Shown here: positions 42,969 through 52,570 of the stretch, piece by piece
Position numbering within the stretch: the stretch's first letter is position 1
Layout: each line of letters opens with the position of its first letter
Origin: CAVSJO01 sp963728445
Lineage (GTDB): Bacteria > Gemmatimonadota > Gemmatimonadetes > Longimicrobiales > RSA9
NCBI GenBank assembly: GCA_963728445.1
Contig: CAVSJO010000006.1
Span: 1,736,001-1,800,000 of the forward strand
Direction of reading: 5' to 3'
Length of the DNA stretch: 64,000 bases
Notes under the pieces: generated by a model
The model's input: the letters and a program-made list of their open reading frames with translations, nothing else
The model's database searches: none
What the model was told of the DNA's origin: nothing
Made by a program: the position numbers and the translations under genes

Positions 42969-43703
42969 TTGAACGTTCTGACCGATTCAGATCAATTTGC
43001 GCCTGAGCAGCGGACGTCCCGAGGGCGTTGGTTCGCAGGTCTCCTCGTCGGGACGGTTCTGTGGGCCGCCGCGGTGTTCATTGCTCACGGGTTTCCCCCG
43101 ATCTTCCTCGACCGGGAGCTCGTCGGGTCCACCTACGCGATCGTGGCGCTGCTCTTCGCACCCCTGGCGTTCGGAGCCGTCGCCGCAGGGCTCCGAATCG
43201 CACGGTGTCGTCTGGCGGATGCAGGATTCACGTTTGAGAACGCTCGCGCGGACGTCCTGCTGGGCGCGGTGGTCGCCGTATCGTGGGCCGCCGTTCAGTT
43301 CCTCTTCCTCATCCCTCTCACGGGCGGAGCTGAACGAGCGGACGTGGTCGTCAACGCCGAACAGATCGGGACGAGCCTCACGGGCCTCGCTGCGTTCGTG
43401 CTGCTTGCCTGGGGCGGTGGGTTCGCGGAAGAGGTCTTCTTCCGCTCGCATCTCATGACCTCGCTCCGCGGCATCTTTGGGGAAACCCGTATCGGTACGG
43501 CGCTCGTTGTGCTCGTCCCCACGATCCTCTTCGCGATGCTCCATGGATACCAGGGAGGCTGGGTCGGAATGCTGGATGCCGGTGTCTTCGGCGGGGCGAC
43601 CCTCTCCTTCCTCTTTCTGTGGAGGGGTCGACTCACGTCCTGCGTCGTGGCGCACGCGCTCTGGGATACCATAGCGTCCGTGGTCATCTTCGTTTGGTAT
43701 TGA
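42969..43703 (+). CDS. CPBP family intramembrane metalloprotease
   Basis: A CAAX-processing-protease/Abi-type membrane protein of about 244 residues. The catalytic EExxxR-like motif is in GFAEEVFFRSHLM, the second motif FAMLHGYQGG (FxxxH) and the third VVAHALWDT (HxxxD). Seven or so helices are visible, e.g. WFAGLLVGTVLWAAAVFIAH. The start is weak: TTG 42969 has GGAG 7 bases upstream, and TTG 42945 is also in frame. Roles range from peptide processing to bacteriocin immunity. Location in an accessory patch hints at the latter but proves nothing. Confidence 0.85.
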   Translation: MNVLTDSDQFAPEQRTSRGRWFAGLLVGTVLWAAAVFIAHGFPPIFLDRELVGSTYAIVALLFAPLAFGAVAAGLRIARCRLADAGFTFENARADVLLGAVVAVSWAAVQFLFLIPLTGGAERADVVVNAEQIGTSLTGLAAFVLLAWGGGFAEEVFFRSHLMTSLRGIFGETRIGTALVVLVPTILFAMLHGYQGGWVGMLDAGVFGGATLSFLFLWRGRLTSCVVAHALWDTIASVVIFVWY

Positions 43704-43845
43704 CTGGATACACGATGGAGCACTTGATCGAATGGATGATCAAAGCGCGGGACAGGCGAGGAGGATGGTTCCATCCTCTGCTCCGGGATGCGACGCCGGG
43801 ACCGGAAATGGCCGAAGCGTCGGCCCGGGAACCTGAGATACGCCG

Positions 43846-44156
43846 TCAGCCCGGCTCCACGGGAACGATCTTCCCCGCGCTCCGTGCCAGCTTCCGGTCC
43901 AGGGTGAGCAGGGAAGCGTCGAGGATCTCGGCAAGGGCCACGTAGCACGCGTCGTAGGCGGTGAAGTTCGGGCGCAGCGACCAGATCCGCGGAAGCAGGT
44001 CCGTGTGCGGGTAGCGCGCGATGGGAAGCGCGGCGGCGTCCTCCAGCGCCTGGGCGCCGCGCGTCGATTCCAGGTCGCCCGCCTTGAGCTCCCTGTGCAG
44101 GGCGGTCGGTACATTGCGGATCTGGGCTACCTTCCTTTCGGGCCGCCGGACCACGT
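43846..44156 (-). pseudogene. VapC-like PIN-domain toxin remnant lacking its N-terminus
   Basis: The sequence VPTALHRELKAGDLESTRGA to LARSAGKIVPVEPG matches the second half of a VapC PIN ribonuclease. It includes the RYPHTDLLPRIWSLRPN block, the TAYDACYVALAE acidic motif and LLTLDRKLARSAG. The first 40 or so residues, with the initial catalytic Asp, are missing, and the frame runs back into the neighbouring metalloprotease gene. No vapB antitoxin gene is present. It is therefore a decayed toxin-antitoxin remnant; a rare alternative is use of a distant start. Confidence 0.75.
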
Positions 44157-45014
44157 GAGGTCCCCCGCGCGCAGCCGATCCGCCCATTCCTGGAACCCCG
44201 GCGCGATCTTCTCCAGCCGCGCCAGCAGCGCCGGCGTCGTCCAGGAGTCGACGACATCCCAGTCCAGTCGCTCCCGCACGGCGCGCAGGAAGCCGACGCC
44301 CTGCTCCTCGTAGACACGCGCGACCTCGACGTTGAGCATGATCTGGTACCAGCCGTAGCTCCGGCTCATCTCCTCCGGCGGCAGGCTGCGCATGAAGCGC
44401 CAGTCGAGGGACAGCTCGGGCGGCGTGTACTTCGTCAGCGTGGCGGGCCACTCCCGCAGCAGCGAGTCCGACCACGCGGGCTGGAAGCGGCGCACGTACG
44501 CCCACGCCCAGTACGTGGCCAGGAATTCTTCGAACCAGGTGGGCGCGTACGCGTCCCACTGGCCGGCGCGGAAGTAGCGCGTGTTGGCCAGGTGCCCGTA
44601 CTCATGCAGCGCGATGAAGTCGATGGGACGGGTGAACGGCGCGCCCTCCGGCAGGCGCGCGCCCGAGGCCGGCACGACGATCATGCGCTCCGCCTCGATG
44701 CCGTAGGGCATCGTGTACCGGTCGGTCGGAATGTCGCCGACCCAGTGGCCCGCCGGCAGCCCGGCGATGCGGGGCTCGAGGGCCAGCTCGAGCTCGTGCC
44801 GGAAGTACTCGTTCGCGTCGCGCACGAGCGACGCGAGCTCCGCGGCCCGCGCCCGGTCCGCCTCGTCGTACAGGATCAGGACGGGATCCACCCGCATCGA
44901 ATCGAGGCCCAGCGCCTGGATCCGCTCGTAGGGGGACGGGTCCTGCGCGGCGGCCGCCGCAGCCAGAAACAGGGTGGCGGCGATCGCCGCGGACGTGGGG
45001 AGCAAAGGGCGCAT
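44127..45014 (-). CDS. secreted putative zinc metalloprotease (HExxH)
   Basis: An exported 295-residue protein. A signal peptide (LLPTSAAIAATLFLAAAAAAQ) is followed by a soluble domain. FIALHEYGHLANTRYF carries HExxH, with WFEEFLATYWAWAYV about 25 residues later providing a candidate third ligand (Glu). This gluzincin-like layout resembles uncharacterised bacterial 'peptidase MA-like' proteins. ATG 45014 was chosen because the signal peptide begins there and GGAG lies 7 bases upstream. Its 3' end overlaps the VapC remnant by 30 bp. The substrate is unknown. Confidence 0.82.
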   Translation of the reverse strand: MRPLLPTSAAIAATLFLAAAAAAQDPSPYERIQALGLDSMRVDPVLILYDEADRARAAELASLVRDANEYFRHELELALEPRIAGLPAGHWVGDIPTDRYTMPYGIEAERMIVVPASGARLPEGAPFTRPIDFIALHEYGHLANTRYFRAGQWDAYAPTWFEEFLATYWAWAYVRRFQPAWSDSLLREWPATLTKYTPPELSLDWRFMRSLPPEEMSRSYGWYQIMLNVEVARVYEEQGVGFLRAVRERLDWDVVDSWTTPALLARLEKIAPGFQEWADRLRAGDLTWSGGPKGR

Positions 45015-45141
45015 CGTGGTCTCCGGCTCGGGTGGACGGTGCGGGGCCGCTCCACGACGGCATCGTTGGTCGTCGCCGCCGGTATCCCTATCTTGGGCGG
45101 GCAGGCTCAACGCCCCGTCAAGACTCTCTCAAGACGGCTCC

Positions 45142-47715
45142 ATGCCGCGACTCGTCGCATTCGGCGGGCTCGCCCTCCTCGGGGACGACGGCCCTCTCGT
45201 CGGCTCCGCGGCGCGCGGCCGCAACCTGGCCCTCCTCGCGATCCTCGCCCGCGGGGGCGATGCGGGCATCATGCGTGAGAAGGCGGCCGCCTACCTGTGG
45301 CCGGACAGCGACGACGAGCGCGCCCGCCACTCGCTCGAACAGGCGCTCTACACCCTCCGCCAGGCGCTCGGCCCGGATGCCCTCGTGAGCGGCGGGGCGA
45401 TGATCGCGCTCGCCGCCGACGCCATTGAATGCGACGTCGTCGCCTTCAGCCGCGCCCTGGACTCCGGCGCCCCCAGGGAGGCGGTCGATCTCTACGCGGG
45501 GCCCTTCCTGGACGGGTTCCATCTCTCCCGGGCGCGGGAGTTCGAGCGCTGGGTGGACGGCGAGAGGTCGGCGCTGCACGCGGCCCACGTGTCCGCCCTC
45601 GAGGCGCTGGCGCGGGAGGCCGAGGCCGCGGGGGACGCGGTGGGTGCCGTCGCCCTGTGGCGACGTCTCGCGTCGGCCGAGCCGCTCAGCTCGCGGATCG
45701 CGCTCGCCCTGATGCGGGCCCTGACGGCATCCGGAGACCGGGCCGGCGCGCTGCGGGCCGCCGCGGTGCACGCCTCGCTGCTGCGGGAGGAGCTGGGCGC
45801 CGCGCCGGACCCCGCCGTCGTGGCGTTCGAGGATCGGCTCCGGCGGGAAGGCGCGGCCGGCGTGGTCGGGGCCGCGGGCCCGGAGGACGCTCCGGAACCG
45901 GGCCGCAGCATGGCTCGGAACTCAGATCCGGACTCCGCTCCCGGCTCCGTTCCGCCTCCCGCCCGCGCTGCCGAAGTCGCTCCCGCCGCCCCGGCTCCAG
46001 GGCGCGGAGGCAGGAGTCGTGTCCGGCTGGCGTGGGCCGTGCCGGTGGCGGTCGCCGTCGTGCTGGTCTCGGGCGCCGCGCTGCTTTCCCGACGGGTCAC
46101 CGGCGCGGACCCGGTGCTGCACCGCGTGGCCGTCGAGCCCTTCCGCAACGAGACGGGCGACCCGTCCCTCGATCCGATCGGCAGCATGGCCGCGGATTGG
46201 CTCACGGACGGGCTGGTCCGCACCGGGCTCGTGCAGGTCGTCGAGGACGGGGCGGGGGACACCGCAGGGCCCGACGGGGCGAGCGCCGTCTCCGGGCGGT
46301 TCTATCGCACGGGTGACTCGATCTGGTTCCAGACGCGCATCACGCGTCCCGACCGCGGCACCGTGGAGCAGGCCCCGGGCGAGGTGGGCGTGCGGGCCGA
46401 GCGCCCTTCGGATGCCCTCGAGCCGCTCCGCCAGCGGGTGCTCGGTGCGCTCGGTGCGCTCTATGACCCGCGCATCAGCGCGTGGGCTCGCATGTCCCGG
46501 CGGCCGCCGAGCTTCGCCGCGTACCAGGAGTTCGCCGCGGGCCTCGAGCTGCACGCGGTGCCCCGGGACCTCCCCGGAGCCGCGGGGCGGTTCCGGCGGG
46601 CGGCGGAGCTCGACCCGGACTTCGTGCTGCCCCGGCTCTGGCTCGACTGGACGTGGATCATGGCCGGCGACTTCGCCCGCGCCGACTCCCTGGCCCGGGC
46701 GCTCGACTCGCAGCGGGAAGGCATGTCGCCGGTGGAGCGGGCCTGGCACGACCGGATCTCGGCGCTGCTAGCGGGCGACAACGAAGGGTCCTATCGGGCG
46801 GCCCGGCGGATGGTCGAGCTGGCGCCGCGCTCCGGCACGGCGATGTCGCTGGCGAACGCCGCGCTGGACACGAACCATCCGGGTGAGGCGGCTGCGGCGC
46901 TGGAGGACGTCGGGATCGAGCGCCTCGGGCTGGAGCGCGAGCACGGCTGGTTCCTGCTCACGGCGTCCTACCACGGGCTCGGGGACTACCGGCGAGAGCT
47001 GGAGACGGCGGAACGGGCGATCGCGAGGGACGGGCTTGGCTGGGGCTACACGGGCCCGGGCGTGCCGGCCCTGGCGGCCCTGGGCCGGCTGGAGGAGCTG
47101 GAGCGGCGGCTCCGGGAGCTGCGCCCGCTGCCGCCGCTGGACGATAGCGTTCCACGCGCCGCCGCCGGACTTCTCGCCGCGGTGACCGAGCTCCGGGCCC
47201 ACAGGCACGCGCGGGAGGCCGGGCTCCTGGCCGATCGGCTCCTGTCGGACGGGCCGTCCGCCCCGGAGGGATCGGAGGCAGCCGGCCGGGCGCGCTGGGC
47301 ACGCGTGCAGACGCTCTACGAGCTCGGCCGCTGGACCGAGGCGGAGCGGGAACTCGGCCGCGCATCCGGCTCCGGGCGCGAAACGGGAGGGTGGCGCCGG
47401 GTCGGGATGTCGGGCCTGCTTGCCGCGCGCCGCGGAGACGCGGCCGCGGCCGTGCGCGCGTCCGACGCCCTCGCGGCGCTGGACGAGCCGTACGGCTTCG
47501 GCGCCCCCACGTTCTGGCGCGCGCGCATCGCTGTCGTGCTCGGCGACGGAACGCGCGCGATCACGCTCCTTCGCCGGGCCTTCGCCGAGGGTCAGTCCGC
47601 CCAGGCGTGGCACGTCCTGCACGTGTCCCGCGACTTCGACCCGCTGCGGAGCTCCCCCGAGTTCCGCGAGCTCGTCGCGCCGAGAGACTCGGACCGACGC
47701 CTCCGCCTTCCCTGA
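45142..47715 (+). CDS. BTAD-domain protein with membrane segment and TPR region (SARP/AfsR-like)
   Basis: An 857-residue regulator-like protein. The N-terminus MPRLVAFGGLALLGDDGPLV resembles the OmpR-like start of SARP proteins, followed by a bacterial transcriptional activator (BTAD) domain (LWPDSDDERARHSLEQALYT, LYAGPFLDGFHL). One membrane helix (LAWAVPVAVAVVLVSGAALL, about residue 300) separates it from a TolB-like stretch (VAVEPFRNETGDPSLDPIG) and C-terminal TPR-like repeats. It may couple a membrane signal to gene activation. ATG 45142 starts at the conserved sequence. It is divergent from the metalloprotease, with a 127-bp shared spacer. Confidence 0.85.
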   Translation: MPRLVAFGGLALLGDDGPLVGSAARGRNLALLAILARGGDAGIMREKAAAYLWPDSDDERARHSLEQALYTLRQALGPDALVSGGAMIALAADAIECDVVAFSRALDSGAPREAVDLYAGPFLDGFHLSRAREFERWVDGERSALHAAHVSALEALAREAEAAGDAVGAVALWRRLASAEPLSSRIALALMRALTASGDRAGALRAAAVHASLLREELGAAPDPAVVAFEDRLRREGAAGVVGAAGPEDAPEPGRSMARNSDPDSAPGSVPPPARAAEVAPAAPAPGRGGRSRVRLAWAVPVAVAVVLVSGAALLSRRVTGADPVLHRVAVEPFRNETGDPSLDPIGSMAADWLTDGLVRTGLVQVVEDGAGDTAGPDGASAVSGRFYRTGDSIWFQTRITRPDRGTVEQAPGEVGVRAERPSDALEPLRQRVLGALGALYDPRISAWARMSRRPPSFAAYQEFAAGLELHAVPRDLPGAAGRFRRAAELDPDFVLPRLWLDWTWIMAGDFARADSLARALDSQREGMSPVERAWHDRISALLAGDNEGSYRAARRMVELAPRSGTAMSLANAALDTNHPGEAAAALEDVGIERLGLEREHGWFLLTASYHGLGDYRRELETAERAIARDGLGWGYTGPGVPALAALGRLEELERRLRELRPLPPLDDSVPRAAAGLLAAVTELRAHRHAREAGLLADRLLSDGPSAPEGSEAAGRARWARVQTLYELGRWTEAERELGRASGSGRETGGWRRVGMSGLLAARRGDAAAAVRASDALAALDEPYGFGAPTFWRARIAVVLGDGTRAITLLRRAFAEGQSAQAWHVLHVSRDFDPLRSSPEFRELVAPRDSDRRLRLP

Positions 47716-47721
47716 GAGCCG

Positions 47722-48660
47722 ATGCGCCTCGTTTCTGCCGCGGCCCTGATCGTGGCGATCCCCCTCGCCGCCCCCGGGGCGAGGCACGCACAGGAGCCGG
47801 CGAGCGCACCCGCGCCGGTCGGCCGTACCCGGGTCGTGGTCCTCGGCAGCGGCACGCCGGCGCCGGACCCGGACCGGTTCGGCCCGGCCGTCGTCGTGCT
47901 GGTCGATGGCACGGCCTACCTGTTCGACGCGGGCGCTGGCGTGATGCGGCGGTGGGCGGCGGCGCAGCGGCGGGGCGTCGTGCCGGCGGGTGCGACGTCG
48001 CTTCGCACGGCGTTCGTGACGCACCTGCACTCCGACCACACCCTCGGCTACCCGGATCTGATCCTGACCGGGTGGATGATCGGTAACCGGGCGTACCGGG
48101 GCCTCGACGTCTATGGGCCGGCGGGGCTACGGAGCATGACGGACCACGCCCTTGCGGCGTGGGCGGAGGACGTGGCCGTGCGGACGGGGGAGGGAGGCGA
48201 GCTCGCGGGGCGCGGTCCGCCGGACGTGCGCGTGCACGAGATCGGACCCGGCGTGGTCTACCGCGACTCCCTGGTCACCGTCACGGCCTTCGCCGTGGCC
48301 CACGGTACGTGGGCTCACGCGTTCGGCTATCGGATCCAGACGCCCGACGCGCGCGTGGTGCTGTCGGGGGACACGCGGCCCACGCGGAGCGTCGTCGACG
48401 CGTGCGACGGGTGCGACCTGCTGCTGCATGAGGGCGGCTTCCGCGCGAACGCGGAGGCGACGCCGTACTTCCGCGCCTTCCACACCACCACCGAGGAGCT
48501 GGCGGAGGTCGCCGCCGCCGCCCACCCGAAGCTCCTCGTCCTCTATCACCAGGCCCCGGAAAGCCCCGCCACCGCGCGAGCGTACGCGCTGCTGCGGTCG
48601 CTGTACTTCGGCCCCTTCGTTGTGGCCCGGGACCTGGACGTGTACCCGGCGCCGCGATGA
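47722..48660 (+). CDS. secreted MBL-fold metallo-hydrolase
   Basis: A metallo-beta-lactamase-fold enzyme of 312 residues with an N-terminal signal peptide (LVSAAALIVAIPLAAPGARHAQ). Zinc motifs are THLHSDHTLGY (HxHxDH), VAHGTWAHAF, LSGDTRPTRS (Asp) and LYHQAPES (last His). VVVLGSGTPAPDPDR and YLFDAGAGVMRR resemble the RNase Z/arylsulfatase-type subgroup, but export argues against RNA processing. It starts 6 bp after the BTAD gene, so the two are probably co-transcribed. The substrate is unknown. Confidence 0.88.
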   Translation: MRLVSAAALIVAIPLAAPGARHAQEPASAPAPVGRTRVVVLGSGTPAPDPDRFGPAVVVLVDGTAYLFDAGAGVMRRWAAAQRRGVVPAGATSLRTAFVTHLHSDHTLGYPDLILTGWMIGNRAYRGLDVYGPAGLRSMTDHALAAWAEDVAVRTGEGGELAGRGPPDVRVHEIGPGVVYRDSLVTVTAFAVAHGTWAHAFGYRIQTPDARVVLSGDTRPTRSVVDACDGCDLLLHEGGFRANAEATPYFRAFHTTTEELAEVAAAAHPKLLVLYHQAPESPATARAYALLRSLYFGPFVVARDLDVYPAPR

Positions 48661-48778
48661 GGGCGGCGTCCGGAAGACGGCGTCCGGAAGAGCATTGCGG
48701 CGCGGTGGCCGGTCGTGCATCTAGCGGGGAGACCGATCCCCCGCAACCGAATGCAGGCCTTCAGCCGAGGAGGCGATC

Positions 48779-49444
48779 GTGAGATCCGCATCCAGCATGG
48801 CCGCAGCATTCCTGGCGCTCGGATTCGCCGTCGTCTCCTTCATCGCGATCGCCATCGAGCCGGCGATGGGCTTCGCGACGTTCGCCGACTTCTTTGACTC
48901 CGCGAAGGTCGCCGCGGGCTACGGCAGCGCCGCGTGGCGCCTCGAGAACCTGATCTACTTCGGGTTCTCCGCCGCGCTCCTCGTGCTGGTCGTGAGGTCG
49001 CACCGGCGGTACGAGGCGGTTCCCGGCCTGGTGGCCGCAGTGCTGTTCCTGCTGCTGGCCTCCGTCGACCGCGTCGGGATCCAGCTCCCGGCCCTGCTGC
49101 CCACGGAAGACGCGCTGCGGGCGAGCATCGCCGCGGCCCTGCCCGTCCGCTTCGCGGTCCTGAAGAGCGCCGTCGTCGCCCTCGGCTTCTTCGCGTGGAG
49201 CACCACGCGGACGCCGCGGGGGACCGGGCTCGGGCAGGTCCGGGCCTCCGGCCGCGGCATCTGGACCGCGGCGTGGCGGGCGCTCGGCTGGCTCGTGCTG
49301 GCCCTGAGCCTGGTCTTCCTCTTCGCGTTCGTGCCGGTGCCGCTGGCGTTCTTCGTCTGGGCCGTAGGGCTCACGGTGGCGCGGGCCCGCCCGGAACGCG
49401 AAGCCGCCGGCGCACGCCCGGCTCCCGAGCCGGCGGCGCCGTAG
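48779..49444 (+). CDS. multi-pass membrane protein of unknown function
   Basis: A 221-residue protein with about five hydrophobic helices, among them AAAFLALGFAVVSFIAIAI and LVLALSLVFLFAFVPVPLAFF. The short loop FATFADFFDSAKVAAGYGSA follows helix 1. The C-terminus is Arg/Ala/Pro-rich and presumably cytoplasmic. GTG 48779 has a strong GAGGAGG upstream. No family is recognised. Neighbouring genes do not point to a process. Confidence 0.78.
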   Translation: MRSASSMAAAFLALGFAVVSFIAIAIEPAMGFATFADFFDSAKVAAGYGSAAWRLENLIYFGFSAALLVLVVRSHRRYEAVPGLVAAVLFLLLASVDRVGIQLPALLPTEDALRASIAAALPVRFAVLKSAVVALGFFAWSTTRTPRGTGLGQVRASGRGIWTAAWRALGWLVLALSLVFLFAFVPVPLAFFVWAVGLTVARARPEREAAGARPAPEPAAP

Positions 49445-49572
49445 CGGCCCGACGCGCGACGTCGCCTGTCCCATCCACCCGAAGAACGAGGGCATCGCCA
49501 TGCCGAACCACGTGTGGTGAAGTGGCGGGAGCTCACGGGCCGGTCGGCCGCGGCGGTGGCGTAGACTGCGCA

Positions 49573-50094
49573 GTGGATGTGCGCCCGGCGGGAACCGACG
49601 ACGCGCCGCGACTGGCGGATCTGCTCCGTGCCTATGTCGGCGAGGCGCTCGAGGCGGAGTGGCACGGGTCTGTGGTCGGTCTGCGCGAGCTGATCGAGGC
49701 CGGCGACGCGCGCATCCTCGTCGCCGCCGCCGGGACGGGCTCGATCGTCGGATTCCTGGCCTGGTCGCCCGCGTACGACCTTCACCACTGCATCCGAGGC
49801 GGCACCGTCGACGACATGTACGTGGAGCCGTCGTCGCGGGGTCGGGGGATCGGAGCCATGCTGCTGGTGGCCGGCGCCGCGCGCGTCCGGGACGGGGGCG
49901 GCGTCTTCCTCCGCGGCACCGCGGTCCCGGACCCGTCCGCCCGGCGGCTGTACGGCCGGGCGGCCGTCTGCCACGAGACGATGGAGTGCACCATCAGCGG
50001 CCGCGCCTTCCGGCGCGTCGCCGAGCTGACCGGCCGTTCCTCCCGCGAAATCGCAGGGTCCCTCCCCGACCTGGACTGGAACCACTCGAGGTGA
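49573..50094 (+). CDS. GNAT family N-acetyltransferase
   Basis: A 173-residue acetyl-CoA-dependent acetyltransferase. VRPAGTDDAPRLADLLRAYV is the usual GNAT opening. DDMYVEPSSRGRGIGAMLL contains the acetyl-CoA-binding R-G-x-G-I/A motif, and DPSARRLYGRAA is motif B. The start is uncertain: GTG 49573 and 49579 are in frame and neither has an obvious ribosome site. No substrate can be inferred. It is followed by the convergent PAP2 gene 70 bp downstream. Confidence 0.86.
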   Translation: MDVRPAGTDDAPRLADLLRAYVGEALEAEWHGSVVGLRELIEAGDARILVAAAGTGSIVGFLAWSPAYDLHHCIRGGTVDDMYVEPSSRGRGIGAMLLVAGAARVRDGGGVFLRGTAVPDPSARRLYGRAAVCHETMECTISGRAFRRVAELTGRSSREIAGSLPDLDWNHSR

Positions 50095-50163
50095 TCAGGC
50101 GCGCGGCCGATCGGGGAAAGGGAGATGGACCGCCGGCCCGGGGCAGATCCCGCGAACGCCGGG

Positions 50164-50889
50164 CTAGTCCTCTTTTCGGTCCCGGAAGACGGCCGGATAG
50201 ACGCGCGTGCTGACGGCGATCAGCGCGGTCCAGGCGATGCCGGCGAGCCATCCGGCGACGACGTCGGACGGGTAGTGCACGCCGATGTAGACCCTCGACA
50301 CCCCGATCGACACGACGAGGACCGCGGCGACCCAGTAGACGACGATGCGCAGCGGTTTCGACGCGAGTCGGCCCACCAGGTAGGCAATCGTTCCGTAGGT
50401 CACGGCCGAGTCCATCGAATGGCCGGAGGGGAACGAGGTCGTGAGCGCGTGGCTCAGCCACGGGATGATCGTGGGACGCTGGCGATGGAAATGGTTCTTC
50501 AGCAGTACGCCGAGGCCGGCGCCGCTGACCAGCGCGATCGCCAGCATGTACACCGAGCCGCGGTGCTTGCTGACCCACAGCAGCGCCGCGGCGACGAGCA
50601 CGATGGTGATGAGCGTGGCTGCGCTGCCAAGCCCGGTGACCTGGAGTGCGACGTCGTTGAGGGCGGGACTTCGGTGGGCGCCGGCCCAGTGCAGGAGGGC
50701 AGTGTCGAACGCCTTCGTGTCGCCTTCGAACACCTCCTCGGCGAGGGCGGCAAATCCGAAGACCGCCGCCGCGGCGAGGGCGAAGCCGATCGCGCTGAAG
50801 AGCAGCAGTCCACGGAGTCGGCCGCCGGCAACTCTCCGCGTGTGATGAGCCAGCCGCCGGGCGAGGCCCGGTCCATCATTGTCGTTCAT
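50164..50889 (-). CDS. PAP2 family phosphatase
   Basis: A membrane phosphatidic-acid/undecaprenyl-pyrophosphate phosphatase-type enzyme of 241 residues. The three active-site motifs are KNHFHRQRPT, SFPSGHSMDS and SRVYIGVHYPSDVVAGW. Six hydrophobic helices are seen. It may recycle lipid carrier or remodel phospholipids. ATG 50889 starts the clean sequence; an in-frame GTG at 50910 would add seven residues. It is 106 bp downstream of the lipoprotein gene on the same strand. Confidence 0.92.
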   Translation of the reverse strand: MNDNDGPGLARRLAHHTRRVAGGRLRGLLLFSAIGFALAAAAVFGFAALAEEVFEGDTKAFDTALLHWAGAHRSPALNDVALQVTGLGSAATLITIVLVAAALLWVSKHRGSVYMLAIALVSGAGLGVLLKNHFHRQRPTIIPWLSHALTTSFPSGHSMDSAVTYGTIAYLVGRLASKPLRIVVYWVAAVLVVSIGVSRVYIGVHYPSDVVAGWLAGIAWTALIAVSTRVYPAVFRDRKED

Positions 50890-50995
50890 GTCGATCGCCG
50901 CCCGATGCACGTTCGGTTCCGCTTGGGCAGAGGCGCGTCGGCTGGCAACGGTCGGTTCGGGGGGGCGACGGGCGGCGGTGGGAGTTGCGCCTCTG

Positions 50996-51445
50996 CTAGC
51001 GTGTGAAGCGTACGGTGGCTTCGAGGCAGAGGTTGTCGAAGCGCGCCTGGCAGAGCGCCGTCGATCCGGCTGGGAGGAGCCGCCAGAGCGAGAACTGGTA
51101 CTGCTGACCCGGAAACAGGGATGCGGCGGGCTCCTGCGACGCGGCCCCGTCCGGGACCCGGCCGTAGACGACGGGGGGACGGACGATGTTCACCCGGTCC
51201 GGATCGGTGACGGAGAAGTCGGGCGCTCCCGTCGCCCACTGATCCGCGCCCAGCGTGTCCTCGACGGCCACGAGCGCCATCGGGCAGGCCGGCTGCCAGC
51301 GGAACTCCACCCGATCACCGACGATGACCGTCGCCTGCACGCTGGACAGGTCGGGCGCGCACGTCGGGCCGGCATCACCCGTCGGCGTGCCGCCGCACGC
51401 GGGGAGGCCGAGCAGAAGCAGGGCGCTGCATTTCAGGATCCGCAT
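50996..51445 (-). CDS. small lipoprotein of unknown function
   Basis: A 149-residue protein. The lipobox is LLGLPACGG after a short basic/hydrophobic signal (MRILKCSALLL). The mature part looks beta-rich (VQATVIVGDRVEFRWQPAC) with four further cysteines that could form disulfides. It ends LEATVRFTR, which may be a beta strand. No family is recognised. ATG 51445 directly precedes the signal sequence. Other ATGs at 51454 and 51514 would lengthen the N-region. Confidence 0.78.
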   Translation of the reverse strand: MRILKCSALLLLGLPACGGTPTGDAGPTCAPDLSSVQATVIVGDRVEFRWQPACPMALVAVEDTLGADQWATGAPDFSVTDPDRVNIVRPPVVYGRVPDGAASQEPAASLFPGQQYQFSLWRLLPAGSTALCQARFDNLCLEATVRFTR

Positions 51446-51560
51446 CGGCACCATCGCCGCTGAAAGTCGGGAAATTCGACGAATACTTCCCGCCGACCCT
51501 GTCCCACTATTCACCTCTGCACCTCCGCGTGAAAGCCTCCCGTTCCAGCGATGAGGCCTG

Positions 51561-52205
51561 TCATTCCGTCCGGATCGCCTCCACTGGATCCAGCGTCGCC
51601 GCCCGGAACGCCGGCACCAGCAGCGCCGCCGCCGCGGCCGTCGCGAGCCCCAGGGGCGCGGCCAGCCACGTGACCGCGTCCAGGGGGCTCACGCCGTAGA
51701 GCAGCCCCTGCAGCAGGCGCGTCAGCGCAAAGCCGCCTGCGAGCCCCGCCGCGGTCCCGAGGGCGAGCAGCCCCGCGCCCTGCCCGAGCACCAGGCCGAG
51801 CGTGCGGCCCGGCGAGCCGCCCAGCGCCGCCCGGATGCCGAGCTCGCGACGTCGCTGCTCGACCAGGTAGCTGGTCACGCCGTACAGCCCGGCCAGCGCG
51901 AGGACGAGGGCGACGCCGGCGAACACGGCCATGAGCACGAGGTAGAAGCGCGGCCGCCCGACGGAGGACCCGATCACCTCGTCCATCGTGCGCACCTCGC
52001 CGACGGCGGCGGTCGGGTCGACGGAGCGGATCGCGTCGGCCACCGGCCGGGCCGCCCGGTGCGGGTCTCCCGTGACGCGCACGGCCAGGGGGAAGCTGCT
52101 CCACGTGCCGCCCTGCGTGAACGTCCAGTACACCTCCGGCTGCGGCGGTCGGTCGGGCCCGGAGTTCCGGATGTTCTCGACCACGCCGACGATCGTGGCG
52201 AGGGT
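51561..52205 (-). pseudogene. C-terminal remnant of an ADOP-type ABC permease
   Basis: About 215 residues matching the end of acidobacterial duplicated orphan permeases. They run from TLATIVGVVENIRNSG, through the MDEVIGSSVGRPRFYLVLM segment and the FtsX-like helices (LALAGLYGVTSYLVEQRRRE), to the TLDPVEAIRTE end. The first 600 or so residues, including the N-terminal MacB_PCD domain, are missing. Upstream the frame runs into unrelated low-complexity sequence and the dispersed element. It should be non-functional. The intact relative at 54925-57585 shows the complete gene. Confidence 0.85.
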
Positions 52206-52371
52206 GGGACACGCGCCGGGCGCTGACGGTTGGAACGGGGGAACGGCGGGAACGGCGAATCCGTCGGTCGACGCCTGGGCGCCTGTTTTCGGATGCGGCC
52301 GCCGAGGGCCGCCTCCCAGGCGAACGCAACTGAACAACGGGCGCGGGTCGCCCCCGCCCAATCCCGATTTC

Positions 52372-52545
52372 TCCCGGATATCGAACAGAATCGGACACCG
52401 GCGAGGTCGAGCGTATCCGCCGTTGTCCGATTTCGTGCGAAATCCGGGTGTTAGCGGGAATCGAGAGCGTCGGAGTGCGCTCGTTGTCCACTTTCGCCCG
52501 CGCGGCCGGACGCCGAGGCCATCGGATCGAATTGGACAGCTAGCC
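52372..52545. repeat. dispersed intergenic element copy 2 (inverted)
   Basis: The gene-free stretch 52206-52649 carries two core units: CCCGGATATCGAACAGAATC (minus orientation, at about 52373) and TTGTCCGATTTCGTGCG (plus, 52422), plus a GTCCACTTTCGCC block at about 52487. Its reverse complement aligns with 10455-10580. The rest of the stretch shows GGGAACGGC repeats (about 52234-52256) and no gene. Confidence 0.8.
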
Positions 52546-52570
52546 CGTCGGTTCGTGCCCGTCGGTTCCT

